A DNA stretch of 64,000 bases from Flavobacteriaceae bacterium UBA3356 (GCA_002360635.1 DEQW01000005.1:15658-79657); one strand, 5' to 3'; positions 18,706-27,409 are shown, counted from the first letter of the stretch. Notes: generated by a model not told the origin, from the sequence alone. Numbers and translations are program-made.

Positions 18706-19323
18706 ATTTCTTCAGAAAAAGACACATATAAAACCATTACAAAACCTTCAAAAGAAGTCTTATTTAAAGACCGAGGTAGTAAATTTTTTGGCTATGCCTT
18801 TCCTGTTAAAAATGAAACGCAAATTGAAGAACACATAGAAGAACTAAAAAACAAGCACCACAAAGCACGGCATTGGTGCTATGCTTGGCAACTGGGCAAA
18901 GAATACGACGCCTACCGAGCCAACGATGACGGCGAGCCTTCAAACAGTGCCGGAATGCCCATCTACGGACAATTACAATCGTTTGATGTAACAAATACTC
19001 TTGTGGTTGTAGTTCGCTATTTTGGCGGAACCAAATTAGGCGTAGGCGGTTTAATTCAAGCTTATAAAACGGGGGCGCAGATGGCCTTAGAAAATTCAAA
19101 AATTGTAAAAAGAACTATTGACGAAGCTTTTCTACTGCAATTTGAATATCCTGAAATGAACACCGTCATGCGAATTATAAAAGATGAAGATTTAAACATT
19201 GTGAATCAAAAAATGGAATTGACTTGTGAAATAGAACTATCCGTTAGACAAAAAGAAGCAGATCGCATTTTTGAATTATTTGAAAACACATATAAAATTA
19301 CCATCAAAAGATTAGAGGATTAA
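18706..19323 (+). CDS. yigZ: YigZ/IMPACT family protein, no canonical start codon
   Basis: The reading frame is open from the stop codon at 18667 and encodes the full YigZ N-terminal domain (DTYKTITKPS, KGSKF-like GSKFFGYAFPV, RHWCYAWQLG, NDDGEPSNSAGMP, VRYFGGTKLGVGGLI) plus the C-terminal ferredoxin-like domain. The first ATG, at 18955, lies inside the conserved core, and no in-frame ATG, GTG or TTG precedes DTYKTI. The ATT at 18706 gives ISSEKDTYKTI, the expected N-terminal length (205 aa), and is my best start. The family is conserved but of unclear function. Its 3' end overlaps the convergent thioesterase gene by 4 nt. Confidence 0.85.
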   Translation: MSSEKDTYKTITKPSKEVLFKDRGSKFFGYAFPVKNETQIEEHIEELKNKHHKARHWCYAWQLGKEYDAYRANDDGEPSNSAGMPIYGQLQSFDVTNTLVVVVRYFGGTKLGVGGLIQAYKTGAQMALENSKIVKRTIDEAFLLQFEYPEMNTVMRIIKDEDLNIVNQKMELTCEIELSVRQKEADRIFELFENTYKITIKRLED

Positions 19324-19724
19324 CTCTCTGCTTCTAATTTTTCCAATAAATAATCTGGTGCTTTTCTTAACTTATTTGTTTTGGTATCTATAAAAGCCAA
19401 AGTAGTCGTTGCTGAAATTAAAAGCTCATTGGCTTCGTTATGGATTTCATACTGAAACTCAATTTTAACTGTCGGCATTTTTTTTAAGGTAGTGGTAACG
19501 GTCAATACATCATCATATCGTGCAGGACGTTTATAATCCACATTTAAATTAACAACCGGAAGCTGCACGTTGTTCTCTTCCATCCATTTGTATGAAAAGC
19601 CTAATTCGCGAAGCCATTCTGTTCGTCCTTGTTCTAGGTATTGTGCATAGTTGCCGTAATACACCACGCCCATTTGGTCAGTTTCACCATAACGAACACG
19701 TATTTTTGTAAGGGATTTTTTCAT
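19320..19724 (-). CDS. Acyl-CoA thioesterase, hotdog fold (YbgC/4HBT type)
   Basis: A 134-residue hotdog-fold thioesterase. The signature RVRYGETDQMGVVYYGNYAQYLEQ carries the conserved Asp and the YYGNY helix of the 4-hydroxybenzoyl-CoA thioesterase/YbgC group. The rest (PVVNLNVDYKRPARYDD; AFIDTKTNKLRKAP) is colinear. Such enzymes hydrolyse acyl-CoAs of various lengths; the specificity here is unknown. It is convergent with yigZ and overlaps it by 4 nt, and lies divergently from dnaA with a 216-nt AT-rich gap. Confidence 0.87.
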   Translation of the reverse strand: MKKSLTKIRVRYGETDQMGVVYYGNYAQYLEQGRTEWLRELGFSYKWMEENNVQLPVVNLNVDYKRPARYDDVLTVTTTLKKMPTVKIEFQYEIHNEANELLISATTTLAFIDTKTNKLRKAPDYLLEKLEAES

Positions 19725-19940
19725 AGTTTTATGCCTTTGGTGCCAATCTTTTTTTGTAGTTTTATCGGTAATGGAGTATGCACAAAAAAAACTAAAAATT
19801 CAATAGCTTTTCTATTTTTTTATTCATTTTTTTGTTCACATATTTGTACCGTTAAGATACTGAAAAAAACAAACTCTTGTTTTATGCTTCTTAACCACAA
19901 CCTAAATTAAATAAACTAATTAATTACTTCAACAGTAACT

Positions 19941-21368
19941 ATGAACAAAACTGCAAAATCGGTTTGGAACAATTGTTTGTCCTTTATTGAAGATAACATT
20001 ACTTCGCAGGCATATAAAACATGGTTCGAACCTATTAACGCGGTAAAGCTCACAGACAATTCGTTAAGCATACAAGTACCCAGCAAGTTTTTTTACGAAT
20101 GGCTGGAAGAACATTACGTAAAGTTGTTGAAAGTTGCCCTTACTAAAGAATTGGGTAAAGATGCCAAACTGGTGTACGTTATTAAAATGGAAAACACCTA
20201 CGGAAACAAACAACCGTTTACCGAAAAAATTCCTAGTTCTAATCGAAGCCATATGCAATCGCAAGAGATTGATGTGCCGGTAAAGAATAAAAGTCCTGAG
20301 CTTAAAAACCCTTTTATCATTCCTGGGATTCGAAATGTAAAGATTGAGTCGCAATTAAACCCTTCTTACAATTTTGATAATTTTTTGGAAGGTGAAAGCA
20401 ATCGCTTGGCACGTTCGGCAGGAATGGCTGTGGCCAACAAACCTGGTGGAACTTCGTTTAACCCATTATTGATTTTTGGAGGTGTTGGTTTAGGGAAAAC
20501 ACACCTTGCTCACGCCATTGGAGTTGAAATTAAAGATAAGTATCCTGAAAAAACGGTTTTATACATTTCTGCTGAAAAGTTTACGCAACAGTATATTGAG
20601 TCAGTAAAAAAGAACAACCGAAACGATTTTATACATTTCTATCAAATTATAGACGTATTAATTGTTGATGATATTCAATTATTATCTGGTAAAGCTGGAA
20701 CACAGGATGTTTTCTTCCATATTTTTAATCATTTGCACCAAAACGGCAAGCAGGTTATTTTAACCAGTGATAAAGCACCGGTTGATATGATGGATATCGA
20801 ACAACGCTTACTATCCCGTTTTAAGTGGGGATTGTCGGCAGAGTTAAATCACCCAGACTACGATACTCGTGTTGCGATTATTAAAAATAAATTATACCGT
20901 GATGGTGTAGAAATGCCAGAAGATATTATTGAGTTTTTGGCAAACAACATCAAAACTAATATTCGTGAATTAGAAGGTGCTATCATCTCATTGATTGCTC
21001 ATTCTTCTTTCAACAAAAAAGATATCACAATCGATCTTGCCAAAAAGATTGTTGACAACTACGTAAAACACACTAAGCGAGAGGTTTCGATTGATTACAT
21101 TCAGAAAATTGTAAGTGAATATTTCCAAATGGACGTAGATACACTTCAGTCAAAAACCCGAAAACGCCACATTGTACAAGCCCGTCAATTAGCGATGTTT
21201 TTTGCTAAAAAATTGACCAAAGCGTCTTTAGCCTCTATAGGTTCACAAATTGGGCAACGTGATCACGCTACTGTATTACACGCTTGTAAAACGGTTGATA
21301 ATTTATCTAGTACCGATAAACAATTCAGGAAATATGTTGAAGATCTCAACAAAAAACTAACCCTATAA
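19941..21368 (+). CDS. dnaA: Chromosomal replication initiator protein DnaA
   Basis: Binds DnaA boxes and ATP and opens oriC. The 475-residue protein shows domain I (WNNCLSFIEDNITSQAYKTWF), a linker, the AAA+ domain with Walker A GGVGLGKTH, Walker B VLIVDDIQ and the sensor-I region, and the C-terminal DNA-binding domain with RDHATVLHACKTV. The length is typical. The upstream gap (19725-19940) is AT-rich, but I saw no cluster of TTATNCACA boxes, so I do not call an origin. A terminator follows the gene. Confidence 0.98.
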   Translation: MNKTAKSVWNNCLSFIEDNITSQAYKTWFEPINAVKLTDNSLSIQVPSKFFYEWLEEHYVKLLKVALTKELGKDAKLVYVIKMENTYGNKQPFTEKIPSSNRSHMQSQEIDVPVKNKSPELKNPFIIPGIRNVKIESQLNPSYNFDNFLEGESNRLARSAGMAVANKPGGTSFNPLLIFGGVGLGKTHLAHAIGVEIKDKYPEKTVLYISAEKFTQQYIESVKKNNRNDFIHFYQIIDVLIVDDIQLLSGKAGTQDVFFHIFNHLHQNGKQVILTSDKAPVDMMDIEQRLLSRFKWGLSAELNHPDYDTRVAIIKNKLYRDGVEMPEDIIEFLANNIKTNIRELEGAIISLIAHSSFNKKDITIDLAKKIVDNYVKHTKREVSIDYIQKIVSEYFQMDVDTLQSKTRKRHIVQARQLAMFFAKKLTKASLASIGSQIGQRDHATVLHACKTVDNLSSTDKQFRKYVEDLNKKLTL

Positions 21369-21374
21369 TATTTC

Positions 21375-21400
21375 AATCCAGCCCAACAGCTGGATTTTTA
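21375..21400 (+). terminator. Terminator of dnaA
   Basis: An 8-bp perfect stem (AATCCAGC at 21375-21382 with GCTGGATT at 21389-21396), 6-nt loop, followed by TTTA, 6 nt after the dnaA stop codon. Confidence 0.75.
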
Positions 21401-21479
21401 ACATCATCCTAACTCACTTTAAAATTCGAATCATTTATTTTCGTTTGTAGTTAATAAACTGATTAAATTTTCAGAAATA

Positions 21480-21932
21480 ATGAAAACAAAAGTATTAATG
21501 GTTTGCTTAGGTAATATTTGCCGCTCCCCTTTAGCCGAAGGCCTTTTAAAATCTAAAGTAGACACATCTAACATTTATGTAACCTCTGCTGGAACCGGCC
21601 ATTGGCACGTAGGCGATCAACCTGATCCCAGAAGTATTGCTGTTGCAAAGAAAAATGGCTTAAATATAACCGATCAAAGAGGAAGACAGTTTAAAGCTGA
21701 AGATTTTAATGAGTTTGATTATATTTTTGTGATGGACAATTCCAATAAAGAAAACGTTTTAAAACTTGCCAAAACAGAAGAAGACAAAGCAAAAGTACAA
21801 TTGATTCTTGACGAAATTTTTCCAGGTGAAAATGTAGATGTCCCAGATCCATATTATGGTGGAGATAGCGGTTTTGACAATGTGTATAACATGCTAGATG
21901 AAGCCTGTGAAAAAATAGCAAACCGTATTTAA
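21480..21932 (+). CDS. Low-molecular-weight protein-tyrosine phosphatase
   Basis: A 150-residue cytoplasmic phosphatase. The active-site loop CLGNICRSP (C-x5-R) lies near the N-terminus and the general-acid aspartate in VPDPYYGG near 120, both in the standard positions; the length matches the family. In bacteria these enzymes often act on tyrosine kinases of polysaccharide export or on phosphoarginine, but no partner is adjacent here. It lies 111 nt behind dnaA after a terminator and 38 nt ahead of the secreted dehydrogenase-like gene. Confidence 0.93.
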   Translation: MKTKVLMVCLGNICRSPLAEGLLKSKVDTSNIYVTSAGTGHWHVGDQPDPRSIAVAKKNGLNITDQRGRQFKAEDFNEFDYIFVMDNSNKENVLKLAKTEEDKAKVQLILDEIFPGENVDVPDPYYGGDSGFDNVYNMLDEACEKIANRI

Positions 21933-21970
21933 CACGATTAATTAAATGGTTTTCGTTATTTTAGTGGAAA

Positions 21971-23365
21971 ATGAAAGCCATGAAAAATTTTATCCCTTAC
22001 CTCCTCACATTCCTGTTTTTTGCACAAAGTTACGCTCAGGAAGTAACCATTGAACTGTTTAAAGATGGGTTCAATAGCCCTGTAAATTTACAACACGCTG
22101 GTGACGATCGTTTATTTGTTGTCGAACAAAACGGAATTATTAAAATCTTAAATCCTGATGGAACGGTTAATTCTACACCTTTCCTAGATATTTCATCTCA
22201 AGTTTCATGTTGCGGCGAACGTGGGCTTTTAGGGCTTGCTTTTCATCCCGATTATGAAAACAATGGGTACTTCTATGTAAATTATACCAATAATAGTGGA
22301 GATACTCAGGTTTCTAGGTTTAGTGTTAGCTCTTCAAATGCAGATATAGCAGATGAGAACTCAGAGTTACCCATTATAGATTACAATCAACCAAACTCTA
22401 ATCACAATGGCGGGTGTTTAGCCTTTGGACCGGATGGATATTTGTATATTTCTTCTGGTGATGGTGGCGGTAGTGGCGATACCAGCAACAATGCACAAAA
22501 CCTTAACCTGTTGCTCGGCAAAATGCTTCGAATTGATATAGATAATACAGATGGAAATGCTAATTATGCAATCCCTCCAGATAATCCTTTTATTGGAAAT
22601 CCTGATGCTAAAGATGAAATTTGGGCATATGGACTTAGAAATCCTTGGAAATTTTCGTTCGATTCTTTAAACGGTGATATTTGGATTGGAGATGTGGGTC
22701 AAAATGAAGTGGAAGAAATTGACAGAGCAACTGCTACCGATGCTGGTTTAAATTATGGCTGGCGCTGTTATGAAGGATCCGACCCTTTTAATACTACCAA
22801 TTGTCCACCAGAAAGCGAACTTACCTTTCCAATCGCTGAATATTCATCGGCCACAGGAAGTGGGAATTGCTCGATAACAGGCGGTTACGTTTATAGAGGA
22901 AGTGTGTACGCCGATATTCAAGGGGTTTATATTTTTGCAGATTATTGTAACGGAACCATTAGCACACTTGACCAATCTGGAACTATTGTAGAGCAATTAG
23001 ACGTTTCGGATAATTGGGTTTCGTTTGGAGAAGATGTAAACGGTGAACTCTACGCTGTTGCTTTAGGAGGTGATATCTACAAAATTGAAGGGGGAGAAAT
23101 TCTTTCCAACTCCAATATTGATGATGCTTCAGATATTTCTTTAGTACCTAATCCAGCATCAAATATAATAGAGTTAAAAGCCAACAACGCGCTTATTTCT
23201 GAAATAACTATCACCGATGTTAAAGGAAGTGTTATTTATTCTGAAAAAAATAAACCTACCGAAACGAAAACTATTTCCGTTTCAAGTTTTAGCAACGGAA
23301 TGTATTTTGTGAAAGCTATTTCAGAAAACGGAAATGAAATCATAAAAAAATTAGTGATACAATAA
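21971..23365 (+). CDS. Secreted PQQ-type sugar dehydrogenase-like protein with T9SS sorting tail
   Basis: A 464-residue exported protein. After a signal peptide (to about residue 22, SYAQ) comes a six-bladed propeller of the glucose/sorbosone dehydrogenase (GSDH) family: ERGLLGLAFHPDYENNG, SNHNGGCLAFGPDGYLYIS, AYGLRNPWKFSFD and GDVGQNEVEEID are characteristic. A type A T9SS C-terminal domain (~390-464, VPNPASN ... GMYFVKA) marks it for export across the outer membrane. Members may oxidise sugars with PQQ, but related proteins without shown activity exist. The rsmI-like gene follows 7 nt downstream. A second GSDH protein lies at 40972. Confidence 0.88.
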   Translation: MKAMKNFIPYLLTFLFFAQSYAQEVTIELFKDGFNSPVNLQHAGDDRLFVVEQNGIIKILNPDGTVNSTPFLDISSQVSCCGERGLLGLAFHPDYENNGYFYVNYTNNSGDTQVSRFSVSSSNADIADENSELPIIDYNQPNSNHNGGCLAFGPDGYLYISSGDGGGSGDTSNNAQNLNLLLGKMLRIDIDNTDGNANYAIPPDNPFIGNPDAKDEIWAYGLRNPWKFSFDSLNGDIWIGDVGQNEVEEIDRATATDAGLNYGWRCYEGSDPFNTTNCPPESELTFPIAEYSSATGSGNCSITGGYVYRGSVYADIQGVYIFADYCNGTISTLDQSGTIVEQLDVSDNWVSFGEDVNGELYAVALGGDIYKIEGGEILSNSNIDDASDISLVPNPASNIIELKANNALISEITITDVKGSVIYSEKNKPTETKTISVSSFSNGMYFVKAISENGNEIIKKLVIQ

Positions 23366-23372
23366 AGAACTT

Positions 23373-24086
23373 ATGCAACCCCAAAAAGGAAACCTATATT
23401 TAATACCCTGCACCCTTGGCGACACACCGCCTTTAGAGGTATTGCCATTATTGGTAAAGAAAGCAGTTGAACATATTGATCATTATATTGTAGAGCACGA
23501 AAAGAGTGCTAGGCGGTTTATTAAAAGTATTGTTCCGCGTAAATCACAACCGGATTTGCATTTTCAACTTATCAATAAATTTACCGATGCAAGTGAAAAA
23601 CCGCAAATGCTCGCCCCTTGTTTAGAAGGTCTCGATGTTGGAGTTATAAGTGATGCAGGCTGTCCTGGAATTGCAGATCCTGGTGCAGGTATTGTTGAGC
23701 AAGCTCACTTGCAGGGCATAAAAGTTGTTCCCTTGGTTGGGCCTTCCTCCATATTAATGGCGATGATGGCCAGTGGTTTTAATGGACAGAATTTTGCTTT
23801 TAACGGCTACCTTCCCATTGACAAAAAAGAAAGAAAAACTACAATAAAGCGTTTGGAGAAACTTTCAGGAGACTACAACCAATCGCAACTGTTTATTGAA
23901 ACCCCTTACCGAAACAACCAAATGTTGGAAAGCTTAACAGCCGCGTTGCATCCACAAACCAAAATATGTGTAGCTTGCGATATCACCCTGCCTACTGAGT
24001 TTATAAAAACCGATACAGCACAGCATTGGAAAAACAAAAAAGTGGATCTTAATAAAAGACCCACTTTGTTTATTATTCAAAAATAA
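23373..24086 (+). CDS. SAM-dependent methyltransferase, tetrapyrrole-methylase fold (RsmI-like)
   Basis: A 237-residue protein of the family that includes RsmI, which 2'-O-methylates C1402 of 16S rRNA. Seen: opening GNLYLIPCTLGDTPP, the SDAGCPGIADPGAGIVEQA motif matching the RsmI SDAG...DPG motif, and VPLVGPSSILMAMMASGF. In Bacteroidetes this shorter, divergent form can occur beside a classical rsmI, so the exact target nucleotide is uncertain. The first domain is atypical (the canonical PTPIGNL is CTLGDTP here). A hairpin terminator lies in its last codons. Confidence 0.8.
   Translation: MQPQKGNLYLIPCTLGDTPPLEVLPLLVKKAVEHIDHYIVEHEKSARRFIKSIVPRKSQPDLHFQLINKFTDASEKPQMLAPCLEGLDVGVISDAGCPGIADPGAGIVEQAHLQGIKVVPLVGPSSILMAMMASGFNGQNFAFNGYLPIDKKERKTTIKRLEKLSGDYNQSQLFIETPYRNNQMLESLTAALHPQTKICVACDITLPTEFIKTDTAQHWKNKKVDLNKRPTLFIIQK
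24039..24067 (+). terminator. Terminator hairpin inside the end of the RsmI-like gene
   Basis: AAAGTGG (24039-24045) pairs with CCACTTT (24061-24067), extended inside by TCTT/AAGA after one mismatch, around a 5-nt loop, and followed by GTTTATT. It lies within the last codons, which makes sense because the next gene is convergent and begins its 3' end 8 nt away. Confidence 0.5.
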
Positions 24087-24094
24087 AACTAGTA

Positions 24095-24745
24095 CTAAAG
24101 TACTTTTGCTTTTCTGTTGGGGAGTATAAATGAAGTGTCATACCCGCTAAACTTTTTTAAGTAATAACTTATAGAGGTACCAAAGGCGTCGTTAAAACCT
24201 ATTGTTCCGCCACTTCGTAGATATTTTTTTACGTTTCCGGCACCAGCTAAGTGTGCAGCTGCCAAAATACCAGACTCGGTTACTTTTACCCCGTTTACAT
24301 ATTTTCCTTTAAACCTTTTAATGTCCCTACGTAAAATCCATTTGTTTCTGGCAGTATAAGCTGTAAAAGCTTCTTCTTGCAAACGAGAGTCATTTAAAAA
24401 TGAATCTGGATTGTAAATTCCTATCATTCGCAAAGTTGCCGAAGCAAACTGGTATTTACCTAAATAACCAAATTGGTTTATAATTGTATAATCCCCACGT
24501 GATTCTTTAAAACCTAATGCCTCTTTAAATCCTACGTATGATTTCCCTAAAAACAAAGAATAGTTTAGCGTTGGAACAGGTTTCGTATAGGTAATCATTT
24601 CCCCTTCATTGGGAACTGTGTAATCCATCACCTCATCTTCTATGATGTAGTGAGAAAGGTCTACATTATTTTTTGTAGTAAATCCACTAAAAAATAATGC
24701 TGTTACAATAAGTACGGTTAATATTCCTGCTATATTTTTTTTCAT
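24095..24745 (-). CDS. Lysozyme-like exported protein, copy A of a tandem pair
   Basis: A 216-residue protein with a signal peptide or anchor (MKKNIAGILTVLIVTALFFSG) and a lysozyme/transglycosylase-like core: LGFKESRGDYTIINQFGYLGKYQF has a glutamate at the start of a helix followed by the GYLGKYQF pattern, and GILAAAHLAGAGNVKKYL the usual later helix. Similar flavobacterial proteins are often labelled peptidoglycan-binding, but I see no LysM domain. A periplasmic muralytic role is inferred, not shown. The gene at 24886 is a clear paralogue in the same orientation. Confidence 0.75.
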   Translation of the reverse strand: MKKNIAGILTVLIVTALFFSGFTTKNNVDLSHYIIEDEVMDYTVPNEGEMITYTKPVPTLNYSLFLGKSYVGFKEALGFKESRGDYTIINQFGYLGKYQFASATLRMIGIYNPDSFLNDSRLQEEAFTAYTARNKWILRRDIKRFKGKYVNGVKVTESGILAAAHLAGAGNVKKYLRSGGTIGFNDAFGTSISYYLKKFSGYDTSFILPNRKAKVL

Positions 24746-24849
24746 TATTTAAAAGTTCGAGTGAGAAAATTCACACTCTTGTTTTCAGCGCGCAAATATA
24801 CACCTTTTTTATTAATCTGATAATTAAACTGTTAAAGTTTGTTAATATG

Positions 24850-24879
24850 AAAAAACCAGGCTTGTCTACCTGGTTTTTT
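24850..24879 (-). terminator. Terminator of lysozyme-like copy B
   Basis: An 11-bp perfect stem AAAAAACCAGG (24850-24860) with CCTGGTTTTTT (24869-24879) and an 8-nt loop, 7 nt after the stop codon of the gene at 24886. The flanking A/T runs make it potentially bidirectional. Confidence 0.85.
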
Positions 24880-24885
24880 CAATAA

Positions 24886-25530
24886 TTATAATGTCGCCGT
24901 GGCATTGTTATCCGGAAGGATTGATGATACATCATACGCTGCAAATGTTTGCATGTATTTTGTGATAGGGACGTTGTTGGCATCTTTAAAAACCACTTCC
25001 CCATCGGTATCGAGAAACTTCATTACGTTTCCTGCTCCTCCCAAATGGGCTGCTGCTACTAAGCCAGACTCGGTTACTTTAATACCATCTATTATTTGGC
25101 CGTCATATTCAGTAATATAATCTTTAAGTACCCACTTGTTTTTAGAAATTAACGCTTCAAACGCTTTTTCCTGTAACAAGGGAGAATTTAAAAATTTTCG
25201 TTTGTTATAAATACCTACCCAATTAAGAGTAGACCAGCCAAACTGGTATTTTCCCAAATAACCTAATCTATTTACAGCCTTGTAATTACCACTGCTTTCA
25301 CTAAAGCCGAGGTCTTCACAAAAGCCAAGGTACGACTTCCCAACAAAGGGAATATTCTGTTGGGGATTCATATCTACTTCAAAGTCAAAAGGAACATAAG
25401 ATGGTGCTCCAATGACGTCTGTAGTAAATATAGAACTACTGTATTTCATTTCTTCTTTCGAAGAAAAACCTGTAATACAAAAAATTGTTACAAGCAGTAG
25501 CACAGACAATTTCATAAAACGTTTTCTCAT
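24886..25530 (-). CDS. Lysozyme-like exported protein, copy B of a tandem pair
   Basis: A 214-residue paralogue of the gene at 24095 with the same layout: signal peptide (MRKRFMKLSVLLLVTIFCITGFSS), a variable stretch, then GKSYLGFCEDLGFSESSGNYKAVNRLGYLGKYQFGW and VTESGLVAAAHLGGAGNVMKFL. The conserved glutamate (FSESSGNY) is kept. Both copies end in a similar tail (YDTSFILP / YDVSSILP). A terminator separates the copies, so they are transcribed independently. Function as for copy A, probably peptidoglycan cleavage or remodelling. Confidence 0.75.
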   Translation of the reverse strand: MRKRFMKLSVLLLVTIFCITGFSSKEEMKYSSSIFTTDVIGAPSYVPFDFEVDMNPQQNIPFVGKSYLGFCEDLGFSESSGNYKAVNRLGYLGKYQFGWSTLNWVGIYNKRKFLNSPLLQEKAFEALISKNKWVLKDYITEYDGQIIDGIKVTESGLVAAAHLGGAGNVMKFLDTDGEVVFKDANNVPITKYMQTFAAYDVSSILPDNNATATL

Positions 25531-25836
25531 GTTTTACTTAGTTTTAAAATTTATAATTATTGCACTTACACTTCGTGTGTAAGCGTAATAGCCTTAAGTT
25601 CAGCCACCTATTTAACAAATAGTGTGCCAGCCATAAGTTCTATGAAACCTGTATATCAAAGAGCGTTTATTTCTTTTCTTCTTGTTGAAAACGATGTTCA
25701 ACAATTATGAATATAAGATGATATGTAGTGTTTGTAGATGAATTAACATTCTTTAACCCCTTGTTTTAAAAAGGTTTAACAAAAAAAAGCCCAGTTCTGA
25801 AAAACAAAACTGGACCTTAAATAAAATTAAAAAATA
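25531..25836. other. 306-nt intergenic region between lysozyme-like copy B and mltG
   Basis: No plausible ORF. It holds a 7-bp perfect inverted repeat (CTTACAC 25565-25571, GTGTAAG 25577-25583) just upstream of copy B, which could be an operator or chance, and the mltG terminator at 25781-25815. The rest is AT-rich without recognisable structure. Confidence 0.6.
25781..25815 (-). terminator. Terminator of mltG
   Basis: Stem GCCCAGTT (25789-25796) with AACTGGAC (25808-25815; one G-T pair), followed on the minus strand by a run of T (25781-25788). It lies 21 nt after the mltG stop. Confidence 0.75.
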
Positions 25837-26880
25837 TTATCTGTTTACCCCTTGCTGAGAAATCCAACGGACATATTCAGCTTTGTTGCGGTTGTGTTGT
25901 GCTAATGTTTTTGCAAATTTGTGATAACCAAAACGCTGCGTATCTGCCACAAAATAATAATAGTCATGGTCTTCATAATTTAATACAGCGTCGATAGAGG
26001 AAATATCGGGCATGGCAATTGGCCCTGGGGGAACCCCAGTATTTTTATACGTGTTGTAGGGCGAGTCCAACTCTAAATCTTTGTACAATACCCGTTTTAT
26101 AACTTGGTCAAAATCGTTTTCGGCGCGTTTTTTTGCATAAATCACTGTTGGGTCTGCTTGTAAGGGCATGCCACGTTCCAATCTATTTACATATACACCG
26201 GCAACTCGAGGTCGTTCTTCTACTTTTGCGGTTTCTTTTTGAACTATTGCCGCTAAAGACATTACTTCGGCAGGAGTTAAATTTAATTTTTTGGCTTTTT
26301 GGGTTCGGGTTTCATCCCAGAATCGGTTGTATTCTGTTTTCATACGGTCACGGAAAGTTTCAGCGCTGCTGTTCCAGTAAAATTCATAAGTATTAGGAAT
26401 ATATAATACCAACGCAGTAGCGTCGGTTTGTCCCGCTTCTTTTAAGAAAACGGAATCTTTCATTGCCTTCAACAAAGACAAACTATCGGCTTCAATCTGT
26501 CTGGCAATGTTTCCAGCCAAATCTTCAATACGCTCTTGATTATTAAATTTTACTTCAATAGGAATGTTTTTACTGCGAATGGTATTGATAATATCATTAT
26601 TGTTCATCCCTTTTTTTAAAATATAATGTCCCGCTTTTATATTACTTGTATATCCTTTTTTTTCGGCAACAGCGGTAAAGTCGTCCATATCTTTAAGTAA
26701 TGGTTCCAATTCCGAGATCACATCTTGATAGGTAGCATCGGTGGGAATGTAGATATGGGCCTGATCATTGTTAAATGCCGTGTTAGGTGCAAAGACGGTG
26801 CTGTAAACATACCAAGCAAATCCGCCCATGGCAACTAAGCCTAAAAGAACAACGGCCAGTAATATTTTTTTAATGTACAT
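25837..26880 (-). CDS. mltG: Endolytic murein transglycosylase MltG
   Basis: Cleaves nascent peptidoglycan strands at the inner membrane. The 347-residue protein has one N-terminal membrane anchor (ILLAVVLLGLVAMGGFAWYVY), a LysM-like region and the YceG catalytic domain with SLAAIVQKETAKVEERPRVAGVYVNRL (catalytic Glu in QKET) and LQADPTVIYA, then NTYKNTGVPPGPIAMPD. Length and motifs match the family. Its start overlaps the GNAT gene upstream by 11 nt, and that gene overlaps dapF, so dapF-GNAT-mltG form one operon. Confidence 0.95.
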   Translation of the reverse strand: MYIKKILLAVVLLGLVAMGGFAWYVYSTVFAPNTAFNNDQAHIYIPTDATYQDVISELEPLLKDMDDFTAVAEKKGYTSNIKAGHYILKKGMNNNDIINTIRSKNIPIEVKFNNQERIEDLAGNIARQIEADSLSLLKAMKDSVFLKEAGQTDATALVLYIPNTYEFYWNSSAETFRDRMKTEYNRFWDETRTQKAKKLNLTPAEVMSLAAIVQKETAKVEERPRVAGVYVNRLERGMPLQADPTVIYAKKRAENDFDQVIKRVLYKDLELDSPYNTYKNTGVPPGPIAMPDISSIDAVLNYEDHDYYYFVADTQRFGYHKFAKTLAQHNRNKAEYVRWISQQGVNR

Positions 26881-27409
26881 CGTGAATTAATTGATAAAAT
26901 AGTTCGTTTTTATAGTTTTTACCAGACTTGATCCAGTCTTTTTTTATACCACTTTCGGTATAACCAGCTTTTTCGAAAAGTTTTATGCTCTGCTGGTTGT
27001 CTTCGGTAATATTAGCATACAACTGGTGAATGTTCAAGTGCTTTACTGCATATTGGTTAATTAATTGCAAAGCTTCATATGCGTGGCCTTTGCCTTTATT
27101 TTCTTCTGAAAAAATAATGATGCCAACCCCTGCCCTACTATGTTTAGGATCAAAATCGAACAGATCGACAAACCCAATAGCTTCCTCCTTTTCAATACTG
27201 CATATAACCAAGCGTAGTTGTTTTATATCGTAAATATCCCGATGTGCATTGTCTAAATACTGCTCTAAAATATGTTTAGAATAAGGTGTTGTTGTATTGC
27301 TTACCTCCCAGCCGTTTTCGTCATTCTCCAAAAGATAGAGAAAGTCTAAGTCTGAACTTTCAAGAGCTCGAAGGTATATTTTTTCTCCTTTTAATGTTGT
27401 CATTCCCAT
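26870..27409 (-). CDS. GNAT family N-acetyltransferase (RimJ/RimL-like)
   Basis: A 179-residue acetyltransferase with the RimL-type layout: LKGEKIYLRALESSDLDFLY, AIGFVDLFDFDPKHSRAGVGI, EENKGKGHAYEALQL (acetyl-CoA loop) and ITEDNQQSIKLFEKAGY, the C-terminal N-x-x-S-x-x-L-x-x-K-x-G-F/Y motif. Two starts are possible, ATG at 27409 or ATG at 27403; the latter overlaps the dapF stop as ATGA. It lies in the middle of the dapF-mltG operon. Substrate unknown. Confidence 0.85.
   Translation of the reverse strand: MGMTTLKGEKIYLRALESSDLDFLYLLENDENGWEVSNTTTPYSKHILEQYLDNAHRDIYDIKQLRLVICSIEKEEAIGFVDLFDFDPKHSRAGVGIIIFSEENKGKGHAYEALQLINQYAVKHLNIHQLYANITEDNQQSIKLFEKAGYTESGIKKDWIKSGKNYKNELFYQLIHDVH

Noticed and set aside
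19725..19940. Candidate oriC upstream of dnaA
   Set aside because: AT-rich but no cluster of DnaA boxes was found by eye, and in Bacteroidetes dnaA is often not next to the origin.
25565..25583. Inverted repeat CTTACAC/GTGTAAG as an operator
   Set aside because: A single 7-bp repeat with no second copy and no regulator nearby; kept only as a note on the intergenic region.
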